Position numbers and translations under genes: made by a program. A stretch of DNA of 64,000 bases from Flavobacterium humi (GTDB taxonomy: Bacteria > Bacteroidota > Bacteroidia > Flavobacteriales > Flavobacteriaceae): contig NZ_SRLH01000002.1 of assembly GCF_004745595.1 (NCBI RefSeq), positions 62,001 through 126,000 of the forward strand, given 5' to 3'. This document shows, in pieces, positions 54,401 to 62,855 of this stretch. The notes beneath the pieces are model-generated. The model was given only the letters and a program-made list of their open reading frames with translations. It was not told the origin of the DNA and searched no databases. Each line of letters starts with the position of its first letter. Within the stretch, counting starts at the first letter, position 1.

Positions 54401-55041
54401 AATTTTGCCACTACAGCCATCGCGCTTGCAGAAGCCGGCGAAGCACCTGCAAAAACAGGGGAATTTGAAAATATGGAGCCTACTATGTACAGTATAAAAA
54501 TAAACAGGCCACCTACATAAATGATTAGTTTATTCCTTGTCAGCCACGCAAAACCTGCCAAAATCGAAGTGCAAAGCAAAATGTTAGGCAAAGCGATCGT
54601 TGCAAACGGCCAGATATAATGGAAAAATGAAAACGGGACCATATCTTCTTTAGGCAGCCAAGGCATCAATTGTCCGGCCATCAAACCGAAAACAAACATG
54701 GCAAAAGAGAAGGTACTAACCAGGAAAGCCATCAAAAACCGGCTTCCGAGGTATTTCCATTTGGGCACAGGCGTCGCATAGACAATCGAATCGAATTTGG
54801 TTTCACTTTCCCTTAAAAAGGACTGGGCAACAAATACGGTCGTTGAAAAAACGGTATTCATTGAAAATAACCCGATAAAATAGCTGATCATAAAAGGTGA
54901 ATTTTTGCTAACGCCCGGAAAACCGCCATTTACAAAAGCTCCCAATAAAAATCCAAAGCACAGGTACACTAAAAAAGCGACATAAAACAACACATTCCTT
55001 GTGTGGTAATGCCATTCGAATTGCAACAATTTCCTAAACAT
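51484..55041 (-). CDS. ABC-2 permease fused to M1-family aminopeptidase
   Basis: 1185 residues. About residues 1-600 contain two sets of roughly six membrane segments, as in ABC-2 type permeases; the rest is a periplasmic M1 metallopeptidase-like domain. The zinc motif HELSHQWWGN starts at residue 931 (His931, His935), and the third ligand is probably Glu956 in LTETLAQY, giving 20 residues between motif and Glu where classical M1 enzymes have 18. I see no GAMEN substrate motif. Its ATPase gene lies directly upstream, overlapping by 8 bases. The combination suggests that transport and peptide trimming are coupled, but substrates are unknown. Confidence 0.87.
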   Translation of the reverse strand: MFRKLLQFEWHYHTRNVLFYVAFLVYLCFGFLLGAFVNGGFPGVSKNSPFMISYFIGLFSMNTVFSTTVFVAQSFLRESETKFDSIVYATPVPKWKYLGSRFLMAFLVSTFSFAMFVFGLMAGQLMPWLPKEDMVPFSFFHYIWPFATIALPNILLCTSILAGFAWLTRNKLIIYVGGLFIFILYIVGSIFSNSPVFAGASPASASAMAVVAKLDPFGLAAFFEQTRYWTAIEKDTHTIALTGNFLFNRVLLLVVSLIILATAYYFFSFRKLKVRKIKKEKKTTSMPMAVRFEKLQKTEFHTLKHNWQVLKTFVKIDVSLSIKGIPFLLIIMLLGGLLIIEIKDEINGGIRMAESITTTGLMVSTILDRLSFVLVLVMLFYSNELVWRSKSVRFESLENVAPYNKSIVFVSKLLSLATVPFLLILISIGIGISFQLIKGNAPIEWGLYLSLFCFMGLPMVFAAVLILAIQVMFRRRYAGLVAATIIVLIVSTSVGGILGINHPLFRFAEPLQMEYFDMNGFGKYTFSFFFKMLYSFGLVLILFFFGTISWKNNQKSFKNALKSSKMTFLEKGMLSFGVLVLIGSGSYIFYETNIKNPYVTKAEKLDWSEQYERKYRKFGELNQPAIASVKTNVDLFPESNSYAVNGKYVLVNNSDQPIDSLLVSIDENIKLKSLHIQGAKCILEDLHFGHYWYKLKKKLLPKQQLAMDFSFISSWSPFKGHVPFNSILDNGSFMRISRYYPVFGYQSDNEISSENERGKRKLKPQTPLQKLESEEVSPYNFIDFDAVVSTSQDQIAIGSGDLIRQWKAGNRNYFHYKSDRKIPFRFAFSSAKYEVKKEIYKGIPIEVYYDKRHGRNVAELIRATKKTLDYCQENFGEYPHKVIRYAEISGFVNGFAATAYPGTIYMKENFGFYSDINRGDKEDVINQLAGHELSHQWWGNTRISPQIKEGGVVLTETLAQYTELMLYEKRHGRDRALETVKVHLDLYLSSRSLDLEVPLYKVTYDTPHLPYNKGMIIMHQLRLLIGEPQVNKALKALISKHAYPKPAPDTRDLIREIYKVTPIALHPKIDEMFKEIITYSSKVESVGSHALGNKKYEVVFEVSSEKFRENSKGERKLIPNDPSIDVGVYDENGKLNRQVFPIENNRAKGKMIISCKPSVIVIDPDFKKTDTFLKDNEKEIEEIQK

Positions 55042-55930
55042 GGCTCGCTGGTTTTGGCTGGTTTTGGACTAAAACGGTAAAATAAACATCGGCTAAATCC
55101 GGCAAGGCTGAAACAAAACCGGCTTCAGGCTGCACATCGGCATATACTCTGATATTGAGTTTCCCGCCGGAAAGCTGTGAAGAAATCAGGTTTGTTTTCA
55201 GCTGGTATTCTTCCAGTTGCGGTTTTTCAATAGTCTTGGCCCAAATCTTGCCATTTATAGAAGCAACAGCCGCATCGGGCTTGGCCTGCAAAATCATTTT
55301 CCCATCCGAAACCACCATCATATTGGTGCATAAATCGCGTACGTCATCAACGATATGGGTAGACAAAAGCACAATGATATTCTCCCCTATTTCACTTAAT
55401 AAATTATTAAACCTGTTGCGTTCTTCGGGATCCAGGCCTGCCGTTGGCTCATCGACAATAATGATTTTAGGGTTTCCCAAAAGGGCTTGGGCAATCCCGA
55501 ATCGCTGGCGCATCCCTCCTGAAAAAGTATGCACCGCCTTATTTTTATGTTCCAGTAAATTGGTTTGTTGCAACAAGCTGATAATTTGCTGGTGACGGTC
55601 ATTTTTATGGACGATGCCTTTCAGGACAGCCAAATGCTCTAATAAGCGATAGGCCGAAATTTTAGGATACACCCCAAATTCCTGCGGCAAATACCCTAAA
55701 TGCCGACGGATGAAATCCGGGTTTTCCACAACATTGACCCCGTTAAATTCTATACTCCCGCCGTCCGGTTGCTGCAAACCCGCAATGGTTCGCATAAGCG
55801 ATGATTTCCCGGCTCCGTTAGGCCCTAAAAGCCCCAGCATGCCATTGGTAATTTCAAACGAAATGTTGTCAATGGCCTGCACTCCGTTTTCGTATCTCTT
55901 GGAGAGATTTTTGATAATTAAACTGTTCAT
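55034..55930 (-). CDS. ABC transporter ATPase partner of the fused permease
   Basis: 298 residues. ABC ATPase domain with Walker A GPNGAGKSS (about 36-44), signature FSGGMRQR and Walker B IIVDEPTAGLDPEER, and about 75 C-terminal residues of unknown role. The type matches CcmA/BcrA-like ATPases that serve ABC-2 permeases. It overlaps the permease-peptidase gene by 8 bases, so the two are translationally linked. Upstream (55931-56041) lie three imperfect TGATGATT direct repeats and a GC-rich hairpin (CCGGC ... GCCGG near 55995-56013) that could end the XRE transcript. Confidence 0.9.
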   Translation of the reverse strand: MNSLIIKNLSKRYENGVQAIDNISFEITNGMLGLLGPNGAGKSSLMRTIAGLQQPDGGSIEFNGVNVVENPDFIRRHLGYLPQEFGVYPKISAYRLLEHLAVLKGIVHKNDRHQQIISLLQQTNLLEHKNKAVHTFSGGMRQRFGIAQALLGNPKIIIVDEPTAGLDPEERNRFNNLLSEIGENIIVLLSTHIVDDVRDLCTNMMVVSDGKMILQAKPDAAVASINGKIWAKTIEKPQLEEYQLKTNLISSQLSGGKLNIRVYADVQPEAGFVSALPDLADVYFTVLVQNQPKPASHV

Positions 55931-56041
55931 TTTCTGATGATTTTGATGATTATTGATGATTTATTGTTGTAAAAAAAGACCAAAAGGGTTCCTGCCGGCT
56001 TCTGTGTGATGCCGGTCCGTATGCTTTATTTCAAAATGGAT

Positions 56042-56248
56042 TTACCTGCTGATGTATTCTATAATGTCGCCTGGTTGGCAATCTAGTGCCTTGCAGATTG
56101 CTTCGAGGGTTTCGAACCTGATGCCTTTCGCTTTCCCGGTTTTTAATATGGACAGGTTCGCTTGGGTGATCCCTAAAATTTCCGCCAATTCCTTCGATTG
56201 CATCTTCCGTTTGGCGAGCATTACATCTATGTTTACTATAATTGGCAT
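56042..56248 (-). CDS. XRE-type DNA-binding protein
   Basis: 68 residues, just one helix-turn-helix domain (MQSKELAEILGITQANLSILKTGKAKGIRFETLEAICKALDCQPGDIIEY) as in the small YozG-like family. It is cytosolic and probably dimeric. It starts 3 bases after the DUF2975 gene ends. Pairs of this kind are common, and the regulator may control its own operon. Confidence 0.92.
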   Translation of the reverse strand: MPIIVNIDVMLAKRKMQSKELAEILGITQANLSILKTGKAKGIRFETLEAICKALDCQPGDIIEYISR

Positions 56249-56251
56249 AGG

Positions 56252-56767
56252 CTAAATATATAAATCCTGTTCGTTTTGCAATCCTACACCTTCATTGAAA
56301 ATCGCTGTTAAAAAATAAGCGAATATCCCTATAATGGCATGTGCTACGATCATCCCAAAAAACGGCAGGTCTTCATGGGAGAACATGCTTAAAAGGCCAA
56401 AAAGCACCGGAGAAACCACCAGATTGATCCCGCAAAACAGCTTCAAATTCCGGATGCCCCGTTTGGTAAACAAAGGACTTTGCCTGAATGTATGGAAAAC
56501 ATTGCTGAGCAACCAAAAAAACAAGCCGTAAAAGCCAATAGTTGCCACCATTTCCGTGACATAAGAAAACGTATACTCACTTCCGAGTAAAAAACCTTTT
56601 TCGGTAAATGGATAATAAACAACAAACCTGTTATGCTCCAAAATCTTTAAAGTGGGCAGCTTAAAAGCAGTCGAAACAAACAAATGAAAAGTGCTTATTA
56701 AATATCCTATGGCTAAAATCCGGGCCATATAAAATAAAAATGCGGATATGATTCTGACTAATTTCAT
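56252..56767 (-). CDS. DUF2975 membrane protein
   Basis: 171 residues with four hydrophobic segments (about 10-30, 70-95, 115-135, 145-165), the layout of DUF2975. The family is repeatedly found next to a small XRE regulator, as here, and its function is not known. The C-terminal tail is short and acidic (EGVGLQNEQDLYI). The gene is divergent from the trp operon, whose promoter and leader occupy the 180 bases between them. Confidence 0.85.
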   Translation of the reverse strand: MKLVRIISAFLFYMARILAIGYLISTFHLFVSTAFKLPTLKILEHNRFVVYYPFTEKGFLLGSEYTFSYVTEMVATIGFYGLFFWLLSNVFHTFRQSPLFTKRGIRNLKLFCGINLVVSPVLFGLLSMFSHEDLPFFGMIVAHAIIGIFAYFLTAIFNEGVGLQNEQDLYI

Positions 56768-56895
56768 AATTTGAATTTAAAATTTACATGAGCAAATATA
56801 ATAATTAATTATCATAAAACAATAATTAGTTGCTTTTTTAAGATAAATATTTACAATAATCATTTTGAAGGCCAAAAATTTATTTCAAAAAATAC

Positions 56896-56927
56896 TTGCT
56901 TTTTAAAAAATCATTTCTATACATTTG
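56896..56927 (+). promoter_or_regulatory. Promoter of the trp operon
   Basis: TTG (56896-56898), 21 bases, TACATTTG (56920-56927), an exact TAnnTTTG. Leader ATG begins 19 bases after the -7 box. Confidence 0.7.
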
Positions 56928-56945
56928 CAGCATACAATTGAAACA

Positions 56946-57002
56946 ATGAACACATTTTTAAATACTAATTGGTGGTGGAGCAACTTACGTCAGACGTCGT
57001 GA
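56946..57002 (+). CDS. trpL: trp leader peptide
   Basis: 18-codon ORF MNTFLNTNWWWSNLRQTS with three consecutive Trp codons (56970-56978). It lies between the promoter and a terminator upstream of trpE. The base segment CTTACG (56984-56989), just after the Trp codons, can pair with CGTGAG (56998-57003) at the stop, and CGTGA can instead pair with TCACG (57054-57058) in the terminator loop and 3' arm. This allows a classical attenuator: a ribosome stalled at Trp would release the second segment to break the terminator. Confidence 0.85.
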   Translation: MNTFLNTNWWWSNLRQTS

Positions 57003-57040
57003 GCAAAACCTCCTATATGAATTTTTAAAAACCATATATA

Positions 57041-57072
57041 AAAGGCTTGTCAATCACGACAAGCCTTTTTTT
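57041..57072 (+). terminator. trp attenuator terminator
   Basis: Stem AAAGGCTTGTC (57041-57051) / GACAAGCCTTT (57058-57068), 6-base loop, followed by T residues, 39 bases after the leader stop and 28 bases before trpE. Confidence 0.9.
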
Positions 57073-57099
57073 ATTGCCAAAAACGGAACAACAAACACC

Positions 57100-58500
57100 A
57101 TGAAAAAATATAAATTACATACAGACTTCAAGCAAATCCTTGCCGATACCGTGACACCGGTGAGCATTTACCTGAAACTCCGCGACAAATTCCCGAACAG
57201 CCTTTTGCTCGAAAGCAGTGATTACCATGCCAGTGACAATAGTTTTTCTTACATCTGCTGCAATCCTATCGCCAGCATAAAAGTGCAAAATGAACAAATT
57301 ACGACTACATTCCCGAACGGGGCTTCTGAAGAATCACCTATCAAAAACAACCAGGATGTCATGGCCGGCATCCAGGAGTTTGCCTCCCGATTTGAGTCCG
57401 ATCCCAATCCGTTTAAGTTTATCAATAGCGGCCTGTTCGGTTTTATAAGCTACGATGCCGTCCGTTATTTTGAGAAAGTCACTCTGGAAAAGAAAGGTAA
57501 CGAACTCCAGATTCCCGATGTTTTTTATGCCATTTATCAGAACATCATCGCCATCAACCATTTCAAAAACGAGGCCTATATTTTTTGTCATAGTATTGAC
57601 AATCAAAGTAATATATCAGAAATAGAACAATTAATCCAATCTAAAAACTTTGCGTCGTATCCTTTTGCAAAAGAAGGGCAACCGGTTTCAAATCTAAGCG
57701 ACCAGGATTTTAAGGATAATGTAACGTTGGCCAAAAAAAACTGCTTTCTTGGGAATGTTTTCCAATTAGTGCTTTCCAGAAGGTTCACGCAGGGTTTTAA
57801 AGGCGACGAATTCAATGTGTATCGTGCGCTGCGGAACATCAACCCTTCTCCGTATTTGTTCTTTTTCGATTATGGCGATTTTAAGATCATTGGATCTTCC
57901 CCGGAAGCGCAGTTAATTGTGGCCAACCGCAAAGCGGAAATCCATCCAATCGCGGGAACGTTCAAACGAACGGGAAATGACGAACAAGACGCTATTTTAG
58001 CCAAGCAATTGTCTGAAGACCCGAAAGAAAACAGCGAACATGTCATGTTAGTCGATTTGGCCCGGAATGATTTAAGCCGCAACGGGCACCATGTGGCAAT
58101 TGAAAAATACAGAGAAGTACAGTTTTTTTCCCATGTCATTCATTTGGTATCCAAAGTAAGCGGCCAACTCCACGAAAAAGCAACTACAATGCAGGTAGTT
58201 GCCGATACTTTCCCGGCAGGGACTTTGTCGGGCGCACCCAAACACAAGGCGTTACAGTTAATCGAAGCCATTGAGAATACCAACCGGGGTTTTTACGGCG
58301 GTGCTATTGGTTATATGGATTTTGATGGTAACTTTAATCACGCAATTATGATCCGGACTTTTTTAAGCAAGAACCATCAGTTGCATTACCAGGCAGGAGC
58401 AGGAATAGTGGCGCATTCGGACGAAGAAAACGAAATGCAGGAAGTCTATAACAAACTCGGAGCGCTCCATAAAGCATTGGACCTGGCCGAATTAATTTAA
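57100..58500 (+). CDS. trpE: Anthranilate synthase component I
   Basis: 466 residues. Uses ammonia or TrpG-derived ammonia to convert chorismate to anthranilate, the committed step. It has the regulatory motif LLESSD (about 36-41) that binds tryptophan in feedback-inhibited enzymes, and the catalytic region HPIAGTFKRTGNDEQDAILA, MLVDLARNDLSRNG and FPAGTLSGAPKHKALQ. A PabB is possible by family, but the operon leaves no doubt. First structural gene of trpEGDCFBA. Confidence 0.96.
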   Translation: MKKYKLHTDFKQILADTVTPVSIYLKLRDKFPNSLLLESSDYHASDNSFSYICCNPIASIKVQNEQITTTFPNGASEESPIKNNQDVMAGIQEFASRFESDPNPFKFINSGLFGFISYDAVRYFEKVTLEKKGNELQIPDVFYAIYQNIIAINHFKNEAYIFCHSIDNQSNISEIEQLIQSKNFASYPFAKEGQPVSNLSDQDFKDNVTLAKKNCFLGNVFQLVLSRRFTQGFKGDEFNVYRALRNINPSPYLFFFDYGDFKIIGSSPEAQLIVANRKAEIHPIAGTFKRTGNDEQDAILAKQLSEDPKENSEHVMLVDLARNDLSRNGHHVAIEKYREVQFFSHVIHLVSKVSGQLHEKATTMQVVADTFPAGTLSGAPKHKALQLIEAIENTNRGFYGGAIGYMDFDGNFNHAIMIRTFLSKNHQLHYQAGAGIVAHSDEENEMQEVYNKLGALHKALDLAELI

Positions 58501-58512
58501 AAACACCTAACG

Positions 58513-58526
58513 TATAACTCATAATT
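58513..58526. repeat. 14-base motif shared with the cysH-cysD gap
   Basis: TATAACTCATAATT, identical to the minus-strand sequence at 50259-50246. It lies in the trpE-trpG gap. Confidence 0.75.
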
Positions 58527-58534
58527 CACAACCC

Positions 58535-59104
58535 ATGGATAAAATAGCAGTCATAGACAATTACGATAGCTTCACGTATAATTTAGTACATTATCTGGAA
58601 GATTTAAATGGCGATGTAACCGTTTTCCGGAACGATGAATTTGAGATGGAGGAACTTGAAAAATTCAACAAAATACTCCTTTCGCCTGGGCCTGGGATCC
58701 CTCAGGAAGCAGGTTTATTGAAAGAAGTCATCCAAACCTATGCACCAACAAAAAGCATCCTTGGAGTTTGCCTCGGGCAGCAAGCCATCGGAGAAGTTTT
58801 CGGCGGAAGCCTGATCAATCTCGAAAAAGTATACCATGGCGTTGCAACAAAAGTGACCATCCTTGCAGATGATGAAACACTTTTTAAAGGCCTGGACAAG
58901 CAAATCGAGGTAGGACGCTACCATTCTTGGGTCGTAAACCCGGATGATTTCCCTGAAACCCTTGAAATCACTTCGGTAGATGACAATGGCCAGATCATGT
59001 CCCTGCGGCATAAAACCTATGACATCCGGGGCGTGCAGTTCCATCCGGAAAGTGTCCTGACACCACACGGGAAACAAATTCTTGAAAACTGGCTCAATAG
59101 CTAA
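58535..59104 (+). CDS. trpG: Anthranilate synthase component II (glutamine amidotransferase)
   Basis: 189 residues, class I glutaminase that supplies ammonia to TrpE. Nucleophile Cys79 in GVCLGQQAIGE; the oxyanion segment LSPGPGIPQEAG; His and Glu in VQFHPESVLTP near the C-terminus. Standard length. A 144-base gap separates it from trpD, longer than any other gap inside the operon, with no hairpin or ORF that I can support. Confidence 0.95.
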   Translation: MDKIAVIDNYDSFTYNLVHYLEDLNGDVTVFRNDEFEMEELEKFNKILLSPGPGIPQEAGLLKEVIQTYAPTKSILGVCLGQQAIGEVFGGSLINLEKVYHGVATKVTILADDETLFKGLDKQIEVGRYHSWVVNPDDFPETLEITSVDDNGQIMSLRHKTYDIRGVQFHPESVLTPHGKQILENWLNS

Positions 59105-59248
59105 TTAACAATCCATTTTATCGAAAAATACCGTCGTTTTAAGTCGAAAAAGCTTAAAACCGGCTCAACCCATACCTAATTCGAACGAAATGACTCGAGC
59201 CTGCAAGGCGACAGCATGATACCCAATAATAAATAAACGCATAGCGAA

Positions 59249-60241
59249 ATGAAAACAATATTAAACAGGCTCATCCGGCACGAAACCTTAACTTCAGCCG
59301 AAGCCAAAAACGTCCTTGTCAACATCTCAAACGGATTGTACAACCCCAGCCAGATTGCCAGTTTTTTGACCGTATATATGATGCGGAGCATTACCATTGA
59401 TGAATTGGCCGGTTTCCGTGAAGCACTGCTCGAACTGTGTATCGCTGTTGACTTATCTGCTTATAATACTATCGATTTGTGCGGTACCGGCGGAGATGGG
59501 AAAGATACTTTCAATATTTCGACACTGGCTTCTTTTATTACTGCCGGAGCCGGGATCCACGTGGCCAAGCACGGCAATTACGGGGTTTCATCCATTTCCG
59601 GGTCCAGCAATGTCATGGAAACTTTAGGAGTCCGGTTCAGCAATGACAAAGATTTCCTGCACAAGTGTATCGAAGAAGCCGGGATTTGTGTCCTGCATGC
59701 TCCTTTATTTCATCCCGCGATGAAAAACGTGGCTCCCATCCGAAAGGAACTGGCCGTGAAAACATTCTTTAATATGCTGGGGCCGATGGTCAATCCGGCT
59801 TTCCCAAAAAACCAGCTGGTAGGTGTTTTCAGTCTGGAACTGGCCAGGATGTATGCCTATTTATACCAAAATACAGAAACTAATTTTACCATTTTGCACA
59901 GCCTGGACGGCTACGATGAAATTTCCCTTACCGGAAGTACCAAAACCATTTCCAACACAAAGGAGGGAATGCTAAAACCGGAAGATTTCGGCGTAAGCCA
60001 ACTCCAACAAACCGATATTCAGGGCGGTACTACCATTGAGGAATCGGCGGCAATTTTCATGAATATCCTTTCAGGAAAAGGGACGGAAGCACAAAACAAC
60101 GTCGTTTGCGCCAATGCCGGCATGGCCATTGCCAATGTAAAAGGTATCTCTCCTGCTGAGGGTTTTAATTTGGCCAAAGAAAGCCTGCTCAGCGGAAAAG
60201 CATTAGGAAAATTGCAAAAATTACAACAAATAAGCCTTTAA
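59249..60241 (+). CDS. trpD: Anthranilate phosphoribosyltransferase
   Basis: 330 residues. Joins anthranilate and PRPP. It has the PRPP-binding motif CGTGGDGKDTFNIST (about 78-92), the anthranilate-side KHGNYGVSSISGSSNVME segment and NMLGPMVNP. No fusion to the glutaminase, in contrast with the fused TrpGD of E. coli. The 3-base gap to trpC suggests tight coupling. Confidence 0.96.
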   Translation: MKTILNRLIRHETLTSAEAKNVLVNISNGLYNPSQIASFLTVYMMRSITIDELAGFREALLELCIAVDLSAYNTIDLCGTGGDGKDTFNISTLASFITAGAGIHVAKHGNYGVSSISGSSNVMETLGVRFSNDKDFLHKCIEEAGICVLHAPLFHPAMKNVAPIRKELAVKTFFNMLGPMVNPAFPKNQLVGVFSLELARMYAYLYQNTETNFTILHSLDGYDEISLTGSTKTISNTKEGMLKPEDFGVSQLQQTDIQGGTTIEESAAIFMNILSGKGTEAQNNVVCANAGMAIANVKGISPAEGFNLAKESLLSGKALGKLQKLQQISL

Positions 60242-60243
60242 AC

Positions 60244-61026
60244 ATGAACATCCTCGACACTATAATCGCTACAAAAAAGAAGGAAGTTGCACTTAAAAAG
60301 ACCATTTTCCCGATCTCTCAACTGGAAAATACAATGCTTTTCGGCAACAGGACCGTTTCCTTGAGCAAATTACTGCGAAACAGCCGCTCGGGCATCATTA
60401 CCGAACACAAACGCCGTTCTCCTTCAAGGGAAATTATCAATCAGGGGCTTTCTGTGGAGGAAGTGGTAAAAGGATACGAAAGTGCCGGCGCCTGCGGGAT
60501 TTCAATACTAACTGACAATCAATATTTTGGAGGATCCATTGAAGATTTACTGCTGGCAAGGGCTTCGGTGCATGTGCCATTGCTCCGGAAGGAATTTATC
60601 ATAGATGAATACCAAATCCTGGAAGCCAAAGCCTATGGTGCCGATGCCATTTTACTAATTGCAGCCGTCCTGACACGGGCAGAAATCAGGCAGTTTTCCG
60701 AATTTGCACAGTCGCTTGCGCTGGAAGTGCTCCTGGAAGTCCATGACAAAGAAGAACTCGACAAATCGATTATGCCCAGCCTGGATATGATTGGGGTAAA
60801 CAACCGTAACCTGAAAACATTTGAAATCAGCCTCAACACCAGTAAAGAGCTGGCCAGGGAGATTCCTGACGAATTTGTAAAAGTGTCCGAAAGCGGAATC
60901 AGTACAACAGCAGCCATTGCAGAACTGCAATCTTTTGGCTACCAAGGATTCCTGATTGGCGAAAATTTCATGAAAACCAATAATCCCGGAGCTTCAGCCT
61001 CGGATTTTATCAAAAAAATAATCTAA
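60244..61026 (+). CDS. trpC: Indole-3-glycerol phosphate synthase
   Basis: 260 residues, TIM-barrel enzyme that closes the indole ring from CdRP. The active-site loop TEHKRRSPSR has the catalytic acid Lys56-type residues, and later elements include GADAILLIAAVL, VHDKEELDKS, GVNNRNLKTFE and VSESGI. It is not fused to TrpF; the separate trpF follows after 5 bases. Confidence 0.95.
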   Translation: MNILDTIIATKKKEVALKKTIFPISQLENTMLFGNRTVSLSKLLRNSRSGIITEHKRRSPSREIINQGLSVEEVVKGYESAGACGISILTDNQYFGGSIEDLLLARASVHVPLLRKEFIIDEYQILEAKAYGADAILLIAAVLTRAEIRQFSEFAQSLALEVLLEVHDKEELDKSIMPSLDMIGVNNRNLKTFEISLNTSKELAREIPDEFVKVSESGISTTAAIAELQSFGYQGFLIGENFMKTNNPGASASDFIKKII

Positions 61027-61031
61027 AAACT

Positions 61032-61625
61032 ATGAAACTCAAAATATGCGGCATGAAATATCCTGGAAATATTCAGCAAACGGCTCAATTACAGCCTGAT
61101 TACCTTGGGTTTATCTTCTATCAGAAATCTGCCCGTTACTGTACTGCCGAAATTCCAAAACTCCCTCAAACCATTGAGAAAGTAGGTGTTTTTGTCAATG
61201 CTTCGCTGGATGATATCCTGGCTAAAATCAAGCAATATGATTTACAGCTGGTGCAGCTTCACGGAGCGGAAACCCCTGAATTCTGCCTCCTTTTGAAATA
61301 CCTCAATATCAGGATCATCAAGGCTTTTGCGGTAGGCGATTATTTTGATTTCGATGACATCCTGCCCTATGAAGAGGTCTGTGATTATTTTTTGTTCGAT
61401 ACCAAAGGAAAAAAGCCCGGCGGAAACGGAATCGCTTTCAACTGGCAATTGTTGGACCACTATCCTTCCCAAAAACCATTCTTCCTCAGCGGCGGCATTG
61501 GCCTGACGGAAATAGAAAAAATCAAAACACTCAAAATCCCGGTGTATGCCATCGATGTAAACAGTAAGTTCGAAAGTGGCCCGGGGCTGAAAAACATTCA
61601 ATCACTACAAAAAATACAGCTTTAA
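61032..61625 (+). CDS. trpF: Phosphoribosylanthranilate isomerase
   Basis: 197 residues, TIM barrel, converts PRA to CdRP. The N-terminal catalytic cysteine is in LKICGMKYP (Cys6), the general acid Asp is in [12 protein letters not shown], and the phosphate-binding region is [12 protein letters not shown]. It is slightly short of the usual 205-210 residues but complete. Overlaps nothing; the gap to trpB is 2 bases. Confidence 0.94.
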   Translation: MKLKICGMKYPGNIQQTAQLQPDYLGFIFYQKSARYCTAEIPKLPQTIEKVGVFVNASLDDILAKIKQYDLQLVQLHGAETPEFCLLLKYLNIRIIKAFAVGDYFDFDDILPYEEVCDYFLFDTKGKKPGGNGIAFNWQLLDHYPSQKPFFLSGGIGLTEIEKIKTLKIPVYAIDVNSKFESGPGLKNIQSLQKIQL

Positions 61626-61627
61626 AA

Positions 61628-62806
61628 ATGAAATACAACGCAAACGAAAATGGATTTTATGGCGAATTTGGCGGCGCTTTCATCCCTGAAATGCTCCACC
61701 TGAATGTAGAAGAATTACGTCAAAATTACCTGGATTATATGAATGAGCCGGAGTTTCAGAGGGAATTCCATCAGTTGTTGGCTGATTATGTAGGGCGGCC
61801 TACCCCACTCTACTTTGCCCATCGGCTTTCTGCCAAATACCAAGCCAAAATATACCTGAAAAGGGAAGATTTGTGCCATACCGGCGCGCACAAAATCAAC
61901 AATACCATAGGACAGGTTTTACTGGCAAAACGATTGGGCAAAACCCGTATCATTGCTGAAACCGGAGCCGGGCAGCATGGTGTGGCAACGGCTACGGTTT
62001 GCGCCTTGATGGGATTGCAATGCATTGTGTATATGGGCGAAATCGACATCCGGAGGCAAGCTCCAAATGTAGCCAGGATGAAAATGCTTGGCGCCGAAGT
62101 CCGGCCGGCGGTTTCCGGTTCCAAAACATTGAAAGACGCCACCAATGAAGCCATCCGGGATTGGATTAACAACCCTTTGGATACCTATTATATTATCGGT
62201 TCGGTTGTGGGGCCGCATCCTTATCCGGATATGGTGGCCCGTTTCCAGAGCGTTATTTCTGCCGAAATAAAACAGCAGCTGCTCGAAAAAGAAGGGCGCG
62301 ATACTCCCGATTATGTCATTGCCTGCGTGGGCGGCGGAAGCAATGCTGCCGGGGCTTTTTATCATTTTTTGGAAGAAAAAAAAGTAGGCCTGATTGCTGT
62401 TGAAGCGGCGGGGAAAGGGATTCATTCCGGCGAAAGTGCAGCGACTTCGGTATTGGGGAAAACCGGTATCATACACGGCAGCAAAACGCTTTTGATGCAA
62501 TCCGAAGACGGGCAGATTACCGAGCCTTATTCTATCTCGGCAGGTTTGGATTATCCTGGCGTAGGGCCGCTCCATGCGCATCTTTTCCAATCAAAAAGGG
62601 CTGAATTCATGGCTGTTACCGACGATCAGGCTATGCAGGCAGGATTGGCTTTATGTAACATGGAAGGCATCATTCCCGCCATTGAAAGTGCCCATGCCCT
62701 GGCCGTTTTGGAACAGCAAACCTTCCGGAAAGACGATGTGGTGGTCATTAATCTTTCCGGGCGCGGAGACAAGGACCTTAGCACGTATATCGATTATTTC
62801 AAATAA
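61628..62806 (+). CDS. trpB: Tryptophan synthase beta subunit
   Basis: 392 residues, PLP enzyme that condenses indole and serine. PLP lysine Lys89 in [30 protein letters not shown], phosphate loop [12 protein letters not shown], and [13 protein letters not shown]. It is the TrpB1 type that works with TrpA. Confidence 0.96.
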   Translation: MKYNANENGFYGEFGGAFIPEMLHLNVEELRQNYLDYMNEPEFQREFHQLLADYVGRPTPLYFAHRLSAKYQAKIYLKREDLCHTGAHKINNTIGQVLLAKRLGKTRIIAETGAGQHGVATATVCALMGLQCIVYMGEIDIRRQAPNVARMKMLGAEVRPAVSGSKTLKDATNEAIRDWINNPLDTYYIIGSVVGPHPYPDMVARFQSVISAEIKQQLLEKEGRDTPDYVIACVGGGSNAAGAFYHFLEEKKVGLIAVEAAGKGIHSGESAATSVLGKTGIIHGSKTLLMQSEDGQITEPYSISAGLDYPGVGPLHAHLFQSKRAEFMAVTDDQAMQAGLALCNMEGIIPAIESAHALAVLEQQTFRKDDVVVINLSGRGDKDLSTYIDYFK

Positions 62807-62855
62807 AAAGATAAGGCTTCAACAAATTAAAATAAATTATAACACATGACTGATA

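Noticed and set aside
55931..56041. TGATGATT repeats and GC hairpin between the ABC ATPase and XRE genes
   Set aside because: The three repeats are short and AT-rich, and the hairpin is separated from its T run; I keep it only as a possible weak terminator.
59105..59248. 144-base trpG-trpD gap as a site of an extra gene or attenuator
   Set aside because: No ORF with a plausible start and no stable hairpin with a T tract was found by eye.
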